This document shows positions 14,570-25,061 of a stretch of DNA of 29,274 nt, piece after piece (positions within the stretch are counted from its first letter, which is position 1; each line of letters opens with the position of its first letter). The notes under the pieces were generated by a model. It was not told where the DNA came from, searched no databases, and saw only the letters and a list, made by a program, of their open reading frames with translations. The position numbers and the translations under genes are program-made. This stretch comes from JANYJJ01 sp031386065 (GTDB lineage Bacteria; Pseudomonadota; Gammaproteobacteria; Burkholderiales; Burkholderiaceae_C), in contig JANNBZ010000021.1 in assembly GCA_031386065.1 (NCBI GenBank), forward strand, positions 1 through 29,274, given 5' to 3'.

Positions 14570-14710
14570 AACCGCTGTTGTTCCGGCGATCTGCGGCGAA
14601 CCCCGGGCCTAGCATCCCGTCATGTCCGTCGCAACGGCATGCCGTACCGACCCCTGTCGGACGCTGCGATGGGCCCACCCCATCCGCCCGTTCTGTGCTG
14701 GAGCCCTTGC

Positions 14711-15541
14711 ATGTCGTCCCACTCCCTTTTCCAAATCACCCGCCGCGTGGCGCTGGGCTGCGCGCTGGCCTGGCTGACATCGGGGGCCTTCGCCCAGAGC
14801 GTGGTGCGCATCACCGGCACCGGCAGCGGCACTGGCGGCATGCGGCTGCTCGCGCAGGCCTTCATGCAGGCCAACCCTGCGGTGCGGGTCGAGGTGCTGC
14901 CGGCCCTGGGCAGCACCGGCGGCATCAGCGCGCTGATTGCCGGGCAGATCGAACTGGCGGTCAGCAACCGCGCGCCCAAGCCGGCCGAGATCGACAAGCT
15001 GGCGATGCTCAGCGTCGAATACGCGCGCACGCCGTTCGTGGTGGCGGTGCACAAGGACCTGGGCGTCGGCGCGCTGACATCGACCCAGTTCGCAGCGCTG
15101 TTCGCCGAAGGCGCGGCCACCTTTCCCAGCGGCAAGCGTGCCCGCCCGGTGCTGCGCCTGTCGGACGCGGCCGACACCACCCTCCTCAAATCGTTCGGCC
15201 CCGTTGTGGCCGCCGCACTTGAAGCCGCCAGCCTGCGCCGCGGCATGCTGAACGCCGACACCGACAGCGAAGCGGCCGATCTGGTAGAGCGCACCTCCGG
15301 TGCCTTCGCGGGCAGCACGCTGGCGCTGATCGAGAGTGAAAAGCGCCCGTTGGTCGGCGTCGCGATCGACGGCAAGGCACCCACCGTGGCCGCTTTGCTG
15401 GACGGCAGCTACCCGTACTTCAAGCCGCTGTACATGGTCATCGGTGCACAGGCCGGCGCCGAGACGAAACGCTTCGCCGCCTACCTGCAATCGGCTGCCG
15501 GCCGCGCGATATTGCGCGCCCATGGGCACGCGCCGCTTTGA
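14711..15541 (+). CDS. PstS-like periplasmic substrate-binding protein
   Basis: Exported binding protein of 276 aa with a signal peptide ending in GAFA (cleavage about residue 28). The mature protein starts VVRITGTGSGTGGMRLLAQAF, the type of opening seen in PstS/PBP-like-2 proteins, followed by GSTGGISALIAGQIELAVSNR, another family block. The C-terminus has the expected YPYFKPLYMVIG strand. No pstCAB transporter genes are adjacent; instead its stop is 10 nt from a two-TM hybrid kinase, so a sensory role (presenting a bound anion or other ligand to that kinase) is more likely than transport. ATG 14711 places the signal peptide at the N-terminus; the preceding 141 bp (14570-14710) hold no gene. 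Confidence 0.85.
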   Translation: MSSHSLFQITRRVALGCALAWLTSGAFAQSVVRITGTGSGTGGMRLLAQAFMQANPAVRVEVLPALGSTGGISALIAGQIELAVSNRAPKPAEIDKLAMLSVEYARTPFVVAVHKDLGVGALTSTQFAALFAEGAATFPSGKRARPVLRLSDAADTTLLKSFGPVVAAALEAASLRRGMLNADTDSEAADLVERTSGAFAGSTLALIESEKRPLVGVAIDGKAPTVAALLDGSYPYFKPLYMVIGAQAGAETKRFAAYLQSAAGRAILRAHGHAPL

Positions 15542-15551
15542 TCCTTTCCCC

Positions 15552-17684
<2,133 letters not shown>

Positions 17685-17839
17685 CGCCTGGGCGGCACAG
17701 CGACGCCGTACCGAAGGCCAGCCGCTCGAGCCAGAAGACCCGGGCGCCGGCGGGCACAAGCGCTTGCCCTGCCTGTCGAACAGGCGCACGATCAATTCTC
17801 AGTTGCTGCGCCGTGAAAACGCTGTAGTCAGGATTGTTC
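17685..17839. other. 155-bp gap before terC
   Basis: No gene. GCCTG-tcgaa-CAGGC (17771-17785) and the near-palindrome around AAGCGCTT (about 17755-17770) are short hairpins without a T-run, so only weak termination candidates. CAGGAT (17829-17834) is the likely ribosome site of terC. Confidence 0.4.
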
Positions 17840-19123
17840 ATGCCAACCACCGAGTTCCTCTCTGCCCTGCTGGCGATCATCGTGATCGACCTGGTGCTGG
17901 CCGGCGACAACGCCATCGTCATTGCACTGGCCGCGCGCGCCCTTCCGGCGCACCTGCAAAAGCGGGCCATCGTCTGGGGCGCCGTGGGCGCGATCGGCGT
18001 GCGCAGCCTGATGACGGTGATCGTGGTCTGGCTGCTCAAGATCCCGGGTCTGCTGCTCGCGGGGGGCGCATTGCTGGTCTGGATCGCCTACCGGCTGCTG
18101 CTGCCAGACAGCGGCGAAGGCGACCTGCACCCGCCCGGCGCCACCAGCTTCTGGGGTGCGATGCGCACCATCGTGGTCGCCGACGCCGTGATGGGCCTGG
18201 ACAACGTGCTGGCCGTGGCCGGCGCGGCGCACGGCAGCTACCTGCTGGTGGTTACCGGCCTGCTCATCAGCGTGCCCATCGTCGTTTGGGGCAGCACGCT
18301 GGTGCTGAAGGTGGTCGACCGCTTCCCGGGCGTTGTCTACCTGGGTGCCGGCGTGCTGGTGTGGACCGCCGTGAAGATGATCACCGGCGAAGCGCTGGTC
18401 AAACACTGGTTCGACGCCTCGCCGCTGCTGGCTTGGGTTGTCTACCTGATGATCCCGCTGGTGCTGTGGGCCGGCTTCGTGAAGAATCATCGCAAGCTCG
18501 AATCGCGCATTCACGCGCGCCTGGCCGCATGCAGGCTGCAGTGCCCACGAGGCGCCAGTTCGGCAACGGCGCAAGATCAGCCACGCTTGACCCGACCCGC
18601 AGGAGAATCCGCCATGTTGAAAGTCCTGATCCCCGTCGACGGCTCCGCCAACGCCTTGCGCGCGGTGCGCCACGCCATCGCCGAATACCAGCGCCACCAC
18701 GAGCTGGAACTGCACCTGCTGAATGTGCAGCCGCGCCTGTCGCGCCACATCGGGCGCTTCGTGAGTCGCGATGATCGCGAAGGCTGGCAGCGCGACCGCT
18801 CCGATGCCGCGCTGGCCAGCGCCGAAGCCCTGCTGGCCCACGCCGGCGTGCCGCACCAGCGGCATTGGGTCACGGGCGAGCGCGCCGCCGAGATCTGCCG
18901 GGCCGCCGAGCGCCTGGGCGTGCACCACATCGTGATGGGCACCGCGCGCAAGAATTCGATCACCCGCATGCTCGAAGACTCAACCACCCACCGGGTGCTG
19001 GAAACCACGCCGGTCCCGGTCGAGGTAGTGGCCGGCGATGCGGTCTCGAAGTGGGAACGCTGGGGGCTGCCGGCCGGTGTGCTCGGCGCCGCAGGCGGCT
19101 TGTTGTTGCTGGCCGCTGATTGA
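17840..19123 (+). CDS. TerC-family membrane protein fused to UspA-like domain
   Basis: One uninterrupted 427-aa frame covers two families that are usually separate. Residues about 1-220 are a TerC/YjbE-type integral membrane protein (proposed metal exporter) with the hallmark acidic motifs DLVLAGDNAIVIALA and DAVMGLDNVLAVAG and about seven hydrophobic helices. Residues about 259-400 are a universal-stress-protein fold starting MLKVLIPVDGSANA, and the chain ends in a hydrophobic stretch (GVLGAAGGLLLLAA). The linker (about 222-258) is compositionally like translated intergenic DNA. AGGAG at 18601-18605 sits 8 nt before an in-frame ATG at 18614, so the UspA part may also, or only, be made as a separate protein. 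ATG 17840 has AGGA upstream. Confidence 0.85.
   Translation: MPTTEFLSALLAIIVIDLVLAGDNAIVIALAARALPAHLQKRAIVWGAVGAIGVRSLMTVIVVWLLKIPGLLLAGGALLVWIAYRLLLPDSGEGDLHPPGATSFWGAMRTIVVADAVMGLDNVLAVAGAAHGSYLLVVTGLLISVPIVVWGSTLVLKVVDRFPGVVYLGAGVLVWTAVKMITGEALVKHWFDASPLLAWVVYLMIPLVLWAGFVKNHRKLESRIHARLAACRLQCPRGASSATAQDQPRLTRPAGESAMLKVLIPVDGSANALRAVRHAIAEYQRHHELELHLLNVQPRLSRHIGRFVSRDDREGWQRDRSDAALASAEALLAHAGVPHQRHWVTGERAAEICRAAERLGVHHIVMGTARKNSITRMLEDSTTHRVLETTPVPVEVVAGDAVSKWERWGLPAGVLGAAGGLLLLAAD
18601..19123 (+). CDS. internal start: stand-alone UspA-like protein
   Basis: Ribosome site AGGAG (18601-18605) and ATG at 18614 would give a 169-aa UspA-like protein from within the TerC-UspA frame; the coding part is 18614-19123. 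The fold is suggested by VLIPVDGSANALRAV and HHIVMGTARKN. The ATP-binding signature G-2x-G-9x-G(S/T) is degraded: GTARKNSITRMLEDST keeps only the first glycine, so nucleotide binding is doubtful. The C-terminus is hydrophobic and could insert in the membrane. Whether the cell makes the fusion, this protein, or both is open. Confidence 0.5.
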
Positions 19124-19212
19124 GCCGACGCAGCGAAGCACCTGCGAAGCTGTCCAGCGAAGTCGGCTCGCGAAGGCCAGCGCAGAAGGTCCGAGTGACC
19201 TCTGGCGTTCCG
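19122..19212. repeat. hairpins between convergent uspA and glycerate kinase
   Basis: GAGCCGAC (19122-19129) pairs with GTCGGCTC (19162-19169). AGGTC (19187-19191) pairs with GACCT (19197-19201) within a longer imperfect stem from GGCC at 19175. Four copies of GCGAAG occur at 19133, 19144, 19157 and 19170, spaced 11-13 bp. The location between two convergent stops suggests a 3'-end structure, but there is no T-run. Confidence 0.5.
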
Positions 19213-19224
19213 GCCTGAGCCGCG

Positions 19225-20523
19225 TCACACCACCAGCAGCGCCCGGAAGTCGTTCACGTTGGTGAAGGTCGGGCCTGGCACCACCAGGTCGCCGAGCGGC
19301 TTGAAGAAGTTGTAGGCGTCGTTGCAGTCGAGGAACTCGGGCGCCTTCAATCCCAATGCGGCGGCGCGCGCCAGCGTGCTGGGCGTGACGATGGCGCCGG
19401 CGTTGTCTTCGACGCCGTCGATGCCGTCGGTGTCGGCCGCCAGCACATGCACGCCGGGCTCGCCTTGCAGCGCGATCGCGCAGCCGAGCAGGAACTCGGT
19501 GGCGCGGCCGCCGCGGCCGCCCTTGGCCTTGACGGTCACCGTGGTTTCGCCGCCGCTGAGGATCACGCACGGTTTGTTGAACGGCGCGCCGCGACGCGCC
19601 ACCGCACGGGCCAGCGCCGCGTGCACCTTGCCGACCTCGCGCGACTCGCCCTCGATCTCGTCGCTCAGGATGTGCGCCTCGATGCCCGCGCTGCGCGCCA
19701 GCGCTGCGGCGGCTTCCAGCGACTGCTGCGGCGTGGCGATCATGTGCACCGCGTGGCCTTGCAGCCGCGCGTCGCCGGGTTTGACGGACTCGAAGGCGCC
19801 GCTTTGCAGGCCGCGCAACACAGCGTCGGGAATGGCAATGGCGTAGCGCCGCAGGATCGCCAGCGCGTCCGCGCAGGTGCTGGGGTCGGCCACGGTGGGG
19901 CCGCTGGCGATGACCTCGGGCGCGTCGCCAGGCACATCGGAAATCAGCAGCGTGACGACGCGGGCCGGCGCGCACATCGCGGCCAGGCGGCCCCCCTTGA
20001 TGGCCGACAAATGCTTGCGCACGCAGTTCATCTCGTCGATGGCCGCACCGCTGCGCAGCAGCGCACGCGCGATGGCCTGCTTGTCGTCCAGCGTCACGCC
20101 GTCGAGCGGCAAGGCCAGCAGCGACGAGCCGCCGCCGGAGATCAGGCACAGCACCAGGTCGTCGGCGCTCAGCCCGTGTGCGAGCTGCGCGATGCGCTGC
20201 GCTGCCGCGAGCCCCGCCGCGTCGGGCACCGGGTGCGCTGCCTCGACCACCTCGATGCGGCCCGGCTGCGCCTTGTACGCGGGCGGCACGTGGTCGTAGC
20301 GGGTGACGACCAGGCCACTGAGCGGCGCGTTGGCGGGCCACAGCGCATCGACCGCCGCCGCCATCGCGCCACCGGCCTTGCCGGCGCCGAGCACCAGCGT
20401 TCGGCCGCGCGGCGGCGCGGGCAGGAAGGCGGCGGTGTTGTGCGCCGGCAGCGCACGCGACACCGCCGCATCGAAGAGCGCGCGCAAGAACTCGCGCGGC
20501 TGCTGCTGAGCCGAGGGCAGCAT
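19225..20523 (-). CDS. glycerate 2-kinase (MOFRL/TtuD family)
   Basis: Cytoplasmic kinase of 432 aa with the GckA/TtuD two-domain layout (DUF4147 plus MOFRL), phosphorylating D-glycerate to 2-phosphoglycerate, as in tartrate, glyoxylate or hydroxypyruvate use. Landmarks: GAGKAGGAMAAAVD (about 47-60), AAHPVPD, the nucleotide-binding LISGGGSSLL, the NCVRKHLSAIKGGRLA block, LISDVPGD, and C-terminal ILSGGETTVTVKGKGGRGGR-like and DTDGIDG motifs of MOFRL. ATG 20523 is preceded directly by a GTG at 20526; either may be used. The start is 7 nt from the stop of the acyl-CoA ligase, so the genes are co-transcribed. No other glycerate-pathway gene is near, so the metabolic link to the operon is unclear. 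Confidence 0.92.
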   Translation of the reverse strand: MLPSAQQQPREFLRALFDAAVSRALPAHNTAAFLPAPPRGRTLVLGAGKAGGAMAAAVDALWPANAPLSGLVVTRYDHVPPAYKAQPGRIEVVEAAHPVPDAAGLAAAQRIAQLAHGLSADDLVLCLISGGGSSLLALPLDGVTLDDKQAIARALLRSGAAIDEMNCVRKHLSAIKGGRLAAMCAPARVVTLLISDVPGDAPEVIASGPTVADPSTCADALAILRRYAIAIPDAVLRGLQSGAFESVKPGDARLQGHAVHMIATPQQSLEAAAALARSAGIEAHILSDEIEGESREVGKVHAALARAVARRGAPFNKPCVILSGGETTVTVKAKGGRGGRATEFLLGCAIALQGEPGVHVLAADTDGIDGVEDNAGAIVTPSTLARAAALGLKAPEFLDCNDAYNFFKPLGDLVVPGPTFTNVNDFRALLVV

Positions 20524-20530
20524 CACGCGC

Positions 20531-22174
20531 TCAGGCGGTCGGCAACTGGTGGTGCTTGAACTGCTCGCGCAGCCGGTTCTTCAGCATCTTGCCGGTGGCA
20601 CCGAGCGGAATCGCGTCGACGAACACCACGTCGTCGGGCGTCCACCACTTGGCGATGCGGCCGTCGAAGAAGGCCAGCAACTCGTCGCGCGACAACTCGA
20701 CGCCGGGCTTCTTCACCACCACCAGCAGCGGGCGCTCGTCCCACTTCGGGTGGGCCGCAGCAATGCAGGCGGCCATCGCGACCTTGGGGTGCGCCATCGC
20801 GATGTTTTCAAGGTCGATCGAGCCTATCCATTCGCCGCCGGATTTGATGACGTCCTTGCTGCGGTCGGTGATGTGCATGTAGCCGTCGGCGTCGATGGTG
20901 GCCACGTCACCGGTGGGGAACCAGCCCTGCCCTTGATCGTCTTTCGTCAGCGGATCGCCGCCCTCGCCCTTGAAATAGGTCGAAATGATCCACGGGCCGC
21001 GCACCAGCAGTTCGCCGCTGGCCTTGCCGTCCCACGGCAGCTCGGCGCCGTCTTCGCCGACGATCTTCATGTCGACGCCGTACACCGCGTGGCCTTGCGT
21101 GGACTGGACCGCGAAGCGTTCGTCCGGGCTCAGCTGGTCGTGCTTGCCCTTCAGGGTGGCGACGGTGCCGACCGGGCTCATTTCGGTCATGCCCCAGGCG
21201 TGCAGCACCTGCACGTCGTAGCGCTCCTGGAAGGTGTGCATCATGGCTGGCGGGCAGGCCGAGCCGCCGATCACGCTGCGCCGCATGGTGCTGAACTTCA
21301 GGTCGTTGCCTTCGACATACGCCAGCAGGCCCTGCCACACCGTGGGCACGCCGGCCGACAACGTGACGCGCTCGCTCTCGAACAGCTCGTACAGCGACTT
21401 GCCGTCCAGCCCCGGACCGGGGAACACCAGCTTCGCGCCCATCATGCAGGCCGCGTACGGCAGACCCCAGGCGTTGACATGGAACATCGGCACCACCGGC
21501 AGGATGGTGTCGCGCGCCGAGCAGTTCAACGCGTCGGGCAACGCGATGGCAAAGGTGTGCAGCACGGTGGAGCGGTGGCTGTACAGAACGCCCTTGGGGT
21601 TGCCCGTGGTGCCCGACGTGTAGCACAGCGACGAGGCTTGGTTCTCGTCGAACAGCGGCCACTCGAAGTGGTCGTCCTGCGCTTGCAGCAGGTCTTCGAA
21701 ACACAGCAGGTTCGCCACCTTGCCGGCGGCCGGCATGTGGGCGCGGTCTGTCATGGCGATGAAATGCTTGATCGTCTTCACGCGGCCGGCAATGGCCTCG
21801 ATCAGCGGCAGGAAGGTCAGGTCGAAGAACAGCACCTGGTCTTCGGCGTGGTCGGCGATGTAGACCACCTGGTCGGGGTGCAGCCGCGGGTTCAGCGTGT
21901 GCAGCACCGCGCCCGAGCCCGACACCGCGTAGTACAGCTCCATGTGGCGGTGGCCGTTCCAGGCCAGCGTGGCGACACGCTCACCGCTGTTCACGCCCAG
22001 CGCGGCCAGCGCCTTGGCCATGCGGCGGGAGCGCGCTGCCAGCTCGCGGTAGGTCTCGCGGTGGATGTCGCCCTCGACCCGGCGCGACACCACTTGCTGG
22101 TCGCCGTGGTGGCGCTCGGCGTGCACCAGCAGCGACGAAATCAGCAGCGGCTGCTGCATCATCAAACCGTTCAT
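20531..22174 (-). CDS. AlkK/DmdB-like fatty acyl-CoA ligase
   Basis: ANL-superfamily ligase of 547 aa whose start MNGLMMQQPLLISSLLVHAE is typical of medium-chain AlkK and 3-methylmercaptopropionyl-CoA ligase (DmdB) proteins. P-loop YTSGTTGNPKGV at about 185-196, substrate-region motif PMFHVNAWGLPYAA, adenine motif HAWGMTEMSP, GWFPTGDVATIDADGY, A8 motif SGGEWIGSIDLEN and catalytic K529 in GATGKMLK. It makes acyl-CoA from ATP, CoA and a free acid, most likely a medium-chain or short thio-substituted acid. ATG 22174 has GGGAG about seven nt upstream. It is 37 bp downstream of dsbC and 7 nt upstream of the glycerate kinase. Confidence 0.93.
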   Translation of the reverse strand: MNGLMMQQPLLISSLLVHAERHHGDQQVVSRRVEGDIHRETYRELAARSRRMAKALAALGVNSGERVATLAWNGHRHMELYYAVSGSGAVLHTLNPRLHPDQVVYIADHAEDQVLFFDLTFLPLIEAIAGRVKTIKHFIAMTDRAHMPAAGKVANLLCFEDLLQAQDDHFEWPLFDENQASSLCYTSGTTGNPKGVLYSHRSTVLHTFAIALPDALNCSARDTILPVVPMFHVNAWGLPYAACMMGAKLVFPGPGLDGKSLYELFESERVTLSAGVPTVWQGLLAYVEGNDLKFSTMRRSVIGGSACPPAMMHTFQERYDVQVLHAWGMTEMSPVGTVATLKGKHDQLSPDERFAVQSTQGHAVYGVDMKIVGEDGAELPWDGKASGELLVRGPWIISTYFKGEGGDPLTKDDQGQGWFPTGDVATIDADGYMHITDRSKDVIKSGGEWIGSIDLENIAMAHPKVAMAACIAAAHPKWDERPLLVVVKKPGVELSRDELLAFFDGRIAKWWTPDDVVFVDAIPLGATGKMLKNRLREQFKHHQLPTA

Positions 22175-22211
22175 CGTGTCTCCCTTGTTGTTGTCGTCGT
22201 GAGCTGCTGCG

Positions 22212-22952
22212 TCAACCGTTCTTGCGGCTGGCCACCAGTTGTTTTTCGATGTCGGCCGGCGCCATCGCACCGGGCACCCGCTTGCCGTCCTCGAACACCA
22301 GCGCCGGCGTGCCATTGACCTTGTGCTTGCGGCCCAGCGCCACGTTGCGCTGCAGCGCGGCGGTGTCGCACTGGCCCATGCTCTTGAGCGGCGGGGTGCC
22401 GTCGATCATCCAGTCGCGCCAGGCTGCCGTGTTGTCTTTGGCGCACCAGATGTTGCGCGACTTTTCAGGTGAATCGCCGCCCAGGATCGGGAACAGGAAG
22501 GTGTAGACAGTGACATCTTTCACCTGCACGAGTTCACGTTCGAATTTCTTGCAGTAGCCGCAATTCGGGTCGGCAAAGACCACCAGCTTGCGCGTGCCCT
22601 TGCCCTGCTTCCAGACGATGGCGTCTTTCAGCGGCAGCGACGCGAAGTCGATCTGCGTCAGCTTGTCGATGCGCGCCTGCGTCAGGTTGGCGCGGCTGCG
22701 GGTGTCGATCATCTGGCCTTCGACCAGGTAATTTCCGTTCTCGTCGGTGTAGAAAATATCGGTTCCGATGCGCAGCTCGAACAGGCCCGGAATCGGCGTC
22801 TTGGCGATCTCGTCGATCTTCGGGAAGTCGGGCAGCCGCTCGGCGATGTTCTTGCGAATGACCGCGTCGTCGGCGAACGCAAACGAGGCGCCAAGCAAGC
22901 TGGCGGCCAGCACGACCAGCAGTCGGCCGGCGGAAATGAAGGTGGATGCCAT
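22212..22952 (-). CDS. dsbC: thiol:disulfide interchange protein DsbC
   Basis: Periplasmic disulfide isomerase of 246 aa. Signal peptide ends AFA (cleavage about residue 27). An N-terminal dimerisation domain (about 30-90, with FYTDENGNYLVEGQMID) precedes a thioredoxin-fold domain with active site CGYC (C131/C134) in FADPNCGYCKKFE and the cis-proline loop NGTPAL. A second cysteine pair (in NIWCAKD and MGQCDTA) matches the structural disulfide of DsbC. It corrects wrong disulfides and is kept reduced by DsbD. ATG 22952 follows the monooxygenase stop by 13 nt, implying one transcript. Confidence 0.96.
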   Translation of the reverse strand: MASTFISAGRLLVVLAASLLGASFAFADDAVIRKNIAERLPDFPKIDEIAKTPIPGLFELRIGTDIFYTDENGNYLVEGQMIDTRSRANLTQARIDKLTQIDFASLPLKDAIVWKQGKGTRKLVVFADPNCGYCKKFERELVQVKDVTVYTFLFPILGGDSPEKSRNIWCAKDNTAAWRDWMIDGTPPLKSMGQCDTAALQRNVALGRKHKVNGTPALVFEDGKRVPGAMAPADIEKQLVASRKNG

Positions 22953-22965
22953 GGCGAAAAATCTC

Positions 22966-24099
22966 TCAGGAATCGAGCGCGCGTGACGTGAGCCAGCGCT
23001 TCAACGGGGACAGGTGATTGACCAGAGTCAGGCCGCGGTTGCGGAGTTCCCGCAGCAGCGGTTGTTCGGCCGCAAACAGGTCCAGCAGGCCTTCGGTGAC
23101 CTGGCCCATGGCGCGCGTCGGGGCCAGCCGTTCGCGGGCGTAGCGGCGCAGCAGCCGGGCATCGCCCACGTTGCGCCAGGGCTCGCGCGCGGCCAGCACT
23201 GCGGCCAGCGCGGCCACGTCGGCCAGGCCCAGGTTCAGGCCCTGCCCGGCCAGCGGGTGCACCACATGTGCGGCGTCACCCAGCAGCACCCAGCCGGTTC
23301 CGGACCAGGCGCTGGCTTCGGCGCGCATCAGCGGCCAGTCGGCGCGCGGCGAGGCCAGCGTCAGGTGGCCGGCCGCGCCGCCGGTGGCGTCCATCAGCGC
23401 GCGCTCGAAACCGGCGGCGTCTAGCGCCAACAGCGCGTCGGCGCGATCGGAGGGCATCGACCACACCAGCGCATACGACGACTCCGGCTGCGGGGCGTCG
23501 AATGGCAGCAGCGCCAGCACGTCGGGCGAGCGAAACCACTGACGCGCGGTGTGGCGGTGTTTCTGGCTGGCGCTGAGCCGCGCGGCAATGGCACGGTGGC
23601 CGTAGTCGGTGCGCTCGAAACGCACGCCCAGCGCTTCACGCGATGCCGATGCCTTGCCTTCGCACAGCGCGGTCAGGTCGGCGCGAACGTCGTCGCGCGC
23701 CCCATCGCGCGCAGCGTCCCGCAGCACGGTGATGTGCGGCGCGAACTTGACCGCCGTCGCCAGCTCGCGCTCGAGCACGGCGGCGTCGACGATCCACGCC
23801 AGCTCGGCAACCCGCTGCGACCAGGCCGAGAAGTCGATGGCGGCGCCGGGCGCGTCGCCCTCGACGTGCATGTCGTGCACGGCGGTGGCGGCATGCGGCG
23901 GCAGCGCGTCCCAGACCTTCAGGCCTTGCAGCAGCTTGACCGACGCCGCGTTCAGCGCATAGGCCCGCACGTCGGGCGAGGCATCGGTGCGCGCGGCATC
24001 TTCGCGCAGCGCAACCTTCAGGCCCAGGCGCGACAGCGACAGCGCCAGGCTCTTGCCCACGATGCCGGAGCCGCGAACGAGCACGTCGAATTGATTCAT
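22966..24099 (-). CDS. UbiH/VisC-type FAD-dependent monooxygenase
   Basis: Flavin hydroxylase of 377 aa in the UbiH/UbiF/VisC family, which hydroxylates the ubiquinone ring. The Rossmann FAD-binding start is FDVLVRGSGIVGKSLALSL (GxGxxG), the middle block is the family pattern around ALVWSMPSDRADALL, and the FAD/ribityl motif is GDAAHVVHPLAGQGLNLGL. The C-terminal helix region is complete. Which ring position it acts on, or whether it acts in another pathway, cannot be settled from sequence alone. ATG 24099 is the natural start; it heads the probable operon with dsbC, the acyl-CoA ligase and the glycerate kinase. It is divergent from the MOSC gene. Confidence 0.88.
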   Translation of the reverse strand: MNQFDVLVRGSGIVGKSLALSLSRLGLKVALREDAARTDASPDVRAYALNAASVKLLQGLKVWDALPPHAATAVHDMHVEGDAPGAAIDFSAWSQRVAELAWIVDAAVLERELATAVKFAPHITVLRDAARDGARDDVRADLTALCEGKASASREALGVRFERTDYGHRAIAARLSASQKHRHTARQWFRSPDVLALLPFDAPQPESSYALVWSMPSDRADALLALDAAGFERALMDATGGAAGHLTLASPRADWPLMRAEASAWSGTGWVLLGDAAHVVHPLAGQGLNLGLADVAALAAVLAAREPWRNVGDARLLRRYARERLAPTRAMGQVTEGLLDLFAAEQPLLRELRNRGLTLVNHLSPLKRWLTSRALDS

Positions 24100-24107
24100 T
24101 GGGCTGG

Positions 24108-24113
24108 ATTGTA
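24108..24113 (-). promoter_or_regulatory. -10 box for the ubiH-like/dsbC operon
   Basis: TACAAT (minus strand) lies 8 nt before the ubiH-like ATG; it matches the consensus at 5 of 6 positions. The -35 is not obvious. If used, the message would be almost leaderless, which fits the lack of a clear ribosome site. Confidence 0.45.
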
Positions 24114-24136
24114 GGGAGCGTTGCAGGGACCGCAGC

Positions 24137-24167
24137 TTGACCTTGAACGCGACGGCACGGGCACAAT
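24137..24167 (+). promoter_or_regulatory. candidate promoter of the MOSC gene
   Basis: TTGACC (24137-24142) and CACAAT (24162-24167) are 19 bp apart and lie 37 bp before the GTG start. The spacing is longer than ideal, so this is tentative. Confidence 0.35.
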
Positions 24168-24203
24168 TCCGGCCTTCTGCACCAGCCACGAAAGGCGCAC
24201 CGC

Positions 24204-25058
24204 GTGACCGACCTGAACCTTCGAATCGCTTCGCTGCACCTGTACCCGGTCAAGAGCTGCGCCGGCGTGAGTGTGGACGAGAGCCTGCTGATCGAGACCG
24301 GCTTCGAGTTCGACCGCGCCTGGATGCTGGTCGACGCCGCCGGTGTGTTCGTGAGCCAGCGCGAATTGCCGCGCATGGCGCTGGTGCAGCCGACGCTGAA
24401 GGTGCACGAGATGGTGCTGCGCGCGCCCGGCATGCTGGCGCTGCACATTGCGCTCGACGCGGTGGAAAAGCCGCTGCGGGTGCGGGTCTGGGACGACGCG
24501 GTGGCCGCCTTCGACATGGGCGACCTGGCGGCGCAGTGGTTCAGCGACTTCCTGGGCCGGCCGCTGCGCATGGTGCGCTTCGACCCCGAGCACAAGCGCC
24601 TGTCGGACCGCTGGTGGACCGGTGACATCGAGGCCGAGAGCGCGTTCGCCGACGCGTTCTCGCTGCTGGTTGCGTCGACCGCCGGCCTGGCCGAGTTGAA
24701 CCGCCGCCTGCAGCTGGCCGGTGAAGCGCCGGTGACGATGGCGCGCTTTCGGCCCAACATCGTGCTCGACGGGCTGGACGCGCACGGCGAAGACCACCTC
24801 GACGAAATCTGCTTCGACAGCGCCGATGGCCCGGTGAAACTGAAGCTGGTGAAGCCCTGCACCCGCTGCCCGATCCCCGACATCGACCCCGTCACCGCCA
24901 CGCCGGGCCATGCCGTGGGCGACGCGCTGCGCAGCTACCGCGCCGACCCGCGCATGAACGGCGCGATCACCTTCGGCATGAACGCGGTGATCGCGCAGGG
25001 CGTCGACTGCGCGCTGCATGTCGGGGTGGCAGGCCGCGGGACGGTTCGCTTCGATTGA
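24204..25058 (+). CDS. MOSC domain protein (YcbX/mARC-like)
   Basis: Protein of 284 aa with an N-terminal MOSC beta-barrel domain (LYPVKSCAGVSVDESLL at about 13-29, EFDRAWMLVD) and a C-terminal MOSC domain. C219 in VKPCTRCPIPDID is the conserved cysteine that binds the molybdenum cofactor in YcbX and mARC; FRPNIVLDG and RADPRMNGAITFG are other family blocks. Such proteins reduce N-hydroxylated compounds using electrons from a ferredoxin or reductase. No 2Fe-2S ferredoxin domain is fused here, unlike E. coli YcbX. The start is GTG 24204, with AAAGG upstream. Its stop is only 3 bp from the convergent stop of the spermidine-synthase-like gene. Confidence 0.92.
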   Translation: MTDLNLRIASLHLYPVKSCAGVSVDESLLIETGFEFDRAWMLVDAAGVFVSQRELPRMALVQPTLKVHEMVLRAPGMLALHIALDAVEKPLRVRVWDDAVAAFDMGDLAAQWFSDFLGRPLRMVRFDPEHKRLSDRWWTGDIEAESAFADAFSLLVASTAGLAELNRRLQLAGEAPVTMARFRPNIVLDGLDAHGEDHLDEICFDSADGPVKLKLVKPCTRCPIPDIDPVTATPGHAVGDALRSYRADPRMNGAITFGMNAVIAQGVDCALHVGVAGRGTVRFD

Positions 25059-25061
25059 GGC

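Noticed and set aside
17771..17785. Hairpin GCCTG-tcgaa-CAGGC as terminator of the signalling cluster
   Set aside because: The stem is only 5 bp and has no following T-run; left as a weak candidate in the gap description.
20549..22318. 589-codon plus-strand open frame over the acyl-CoA ligase
   Set aside because: Shadow of the minus-strand ligase, which has all ANL motifs; the plus-strand product has none.
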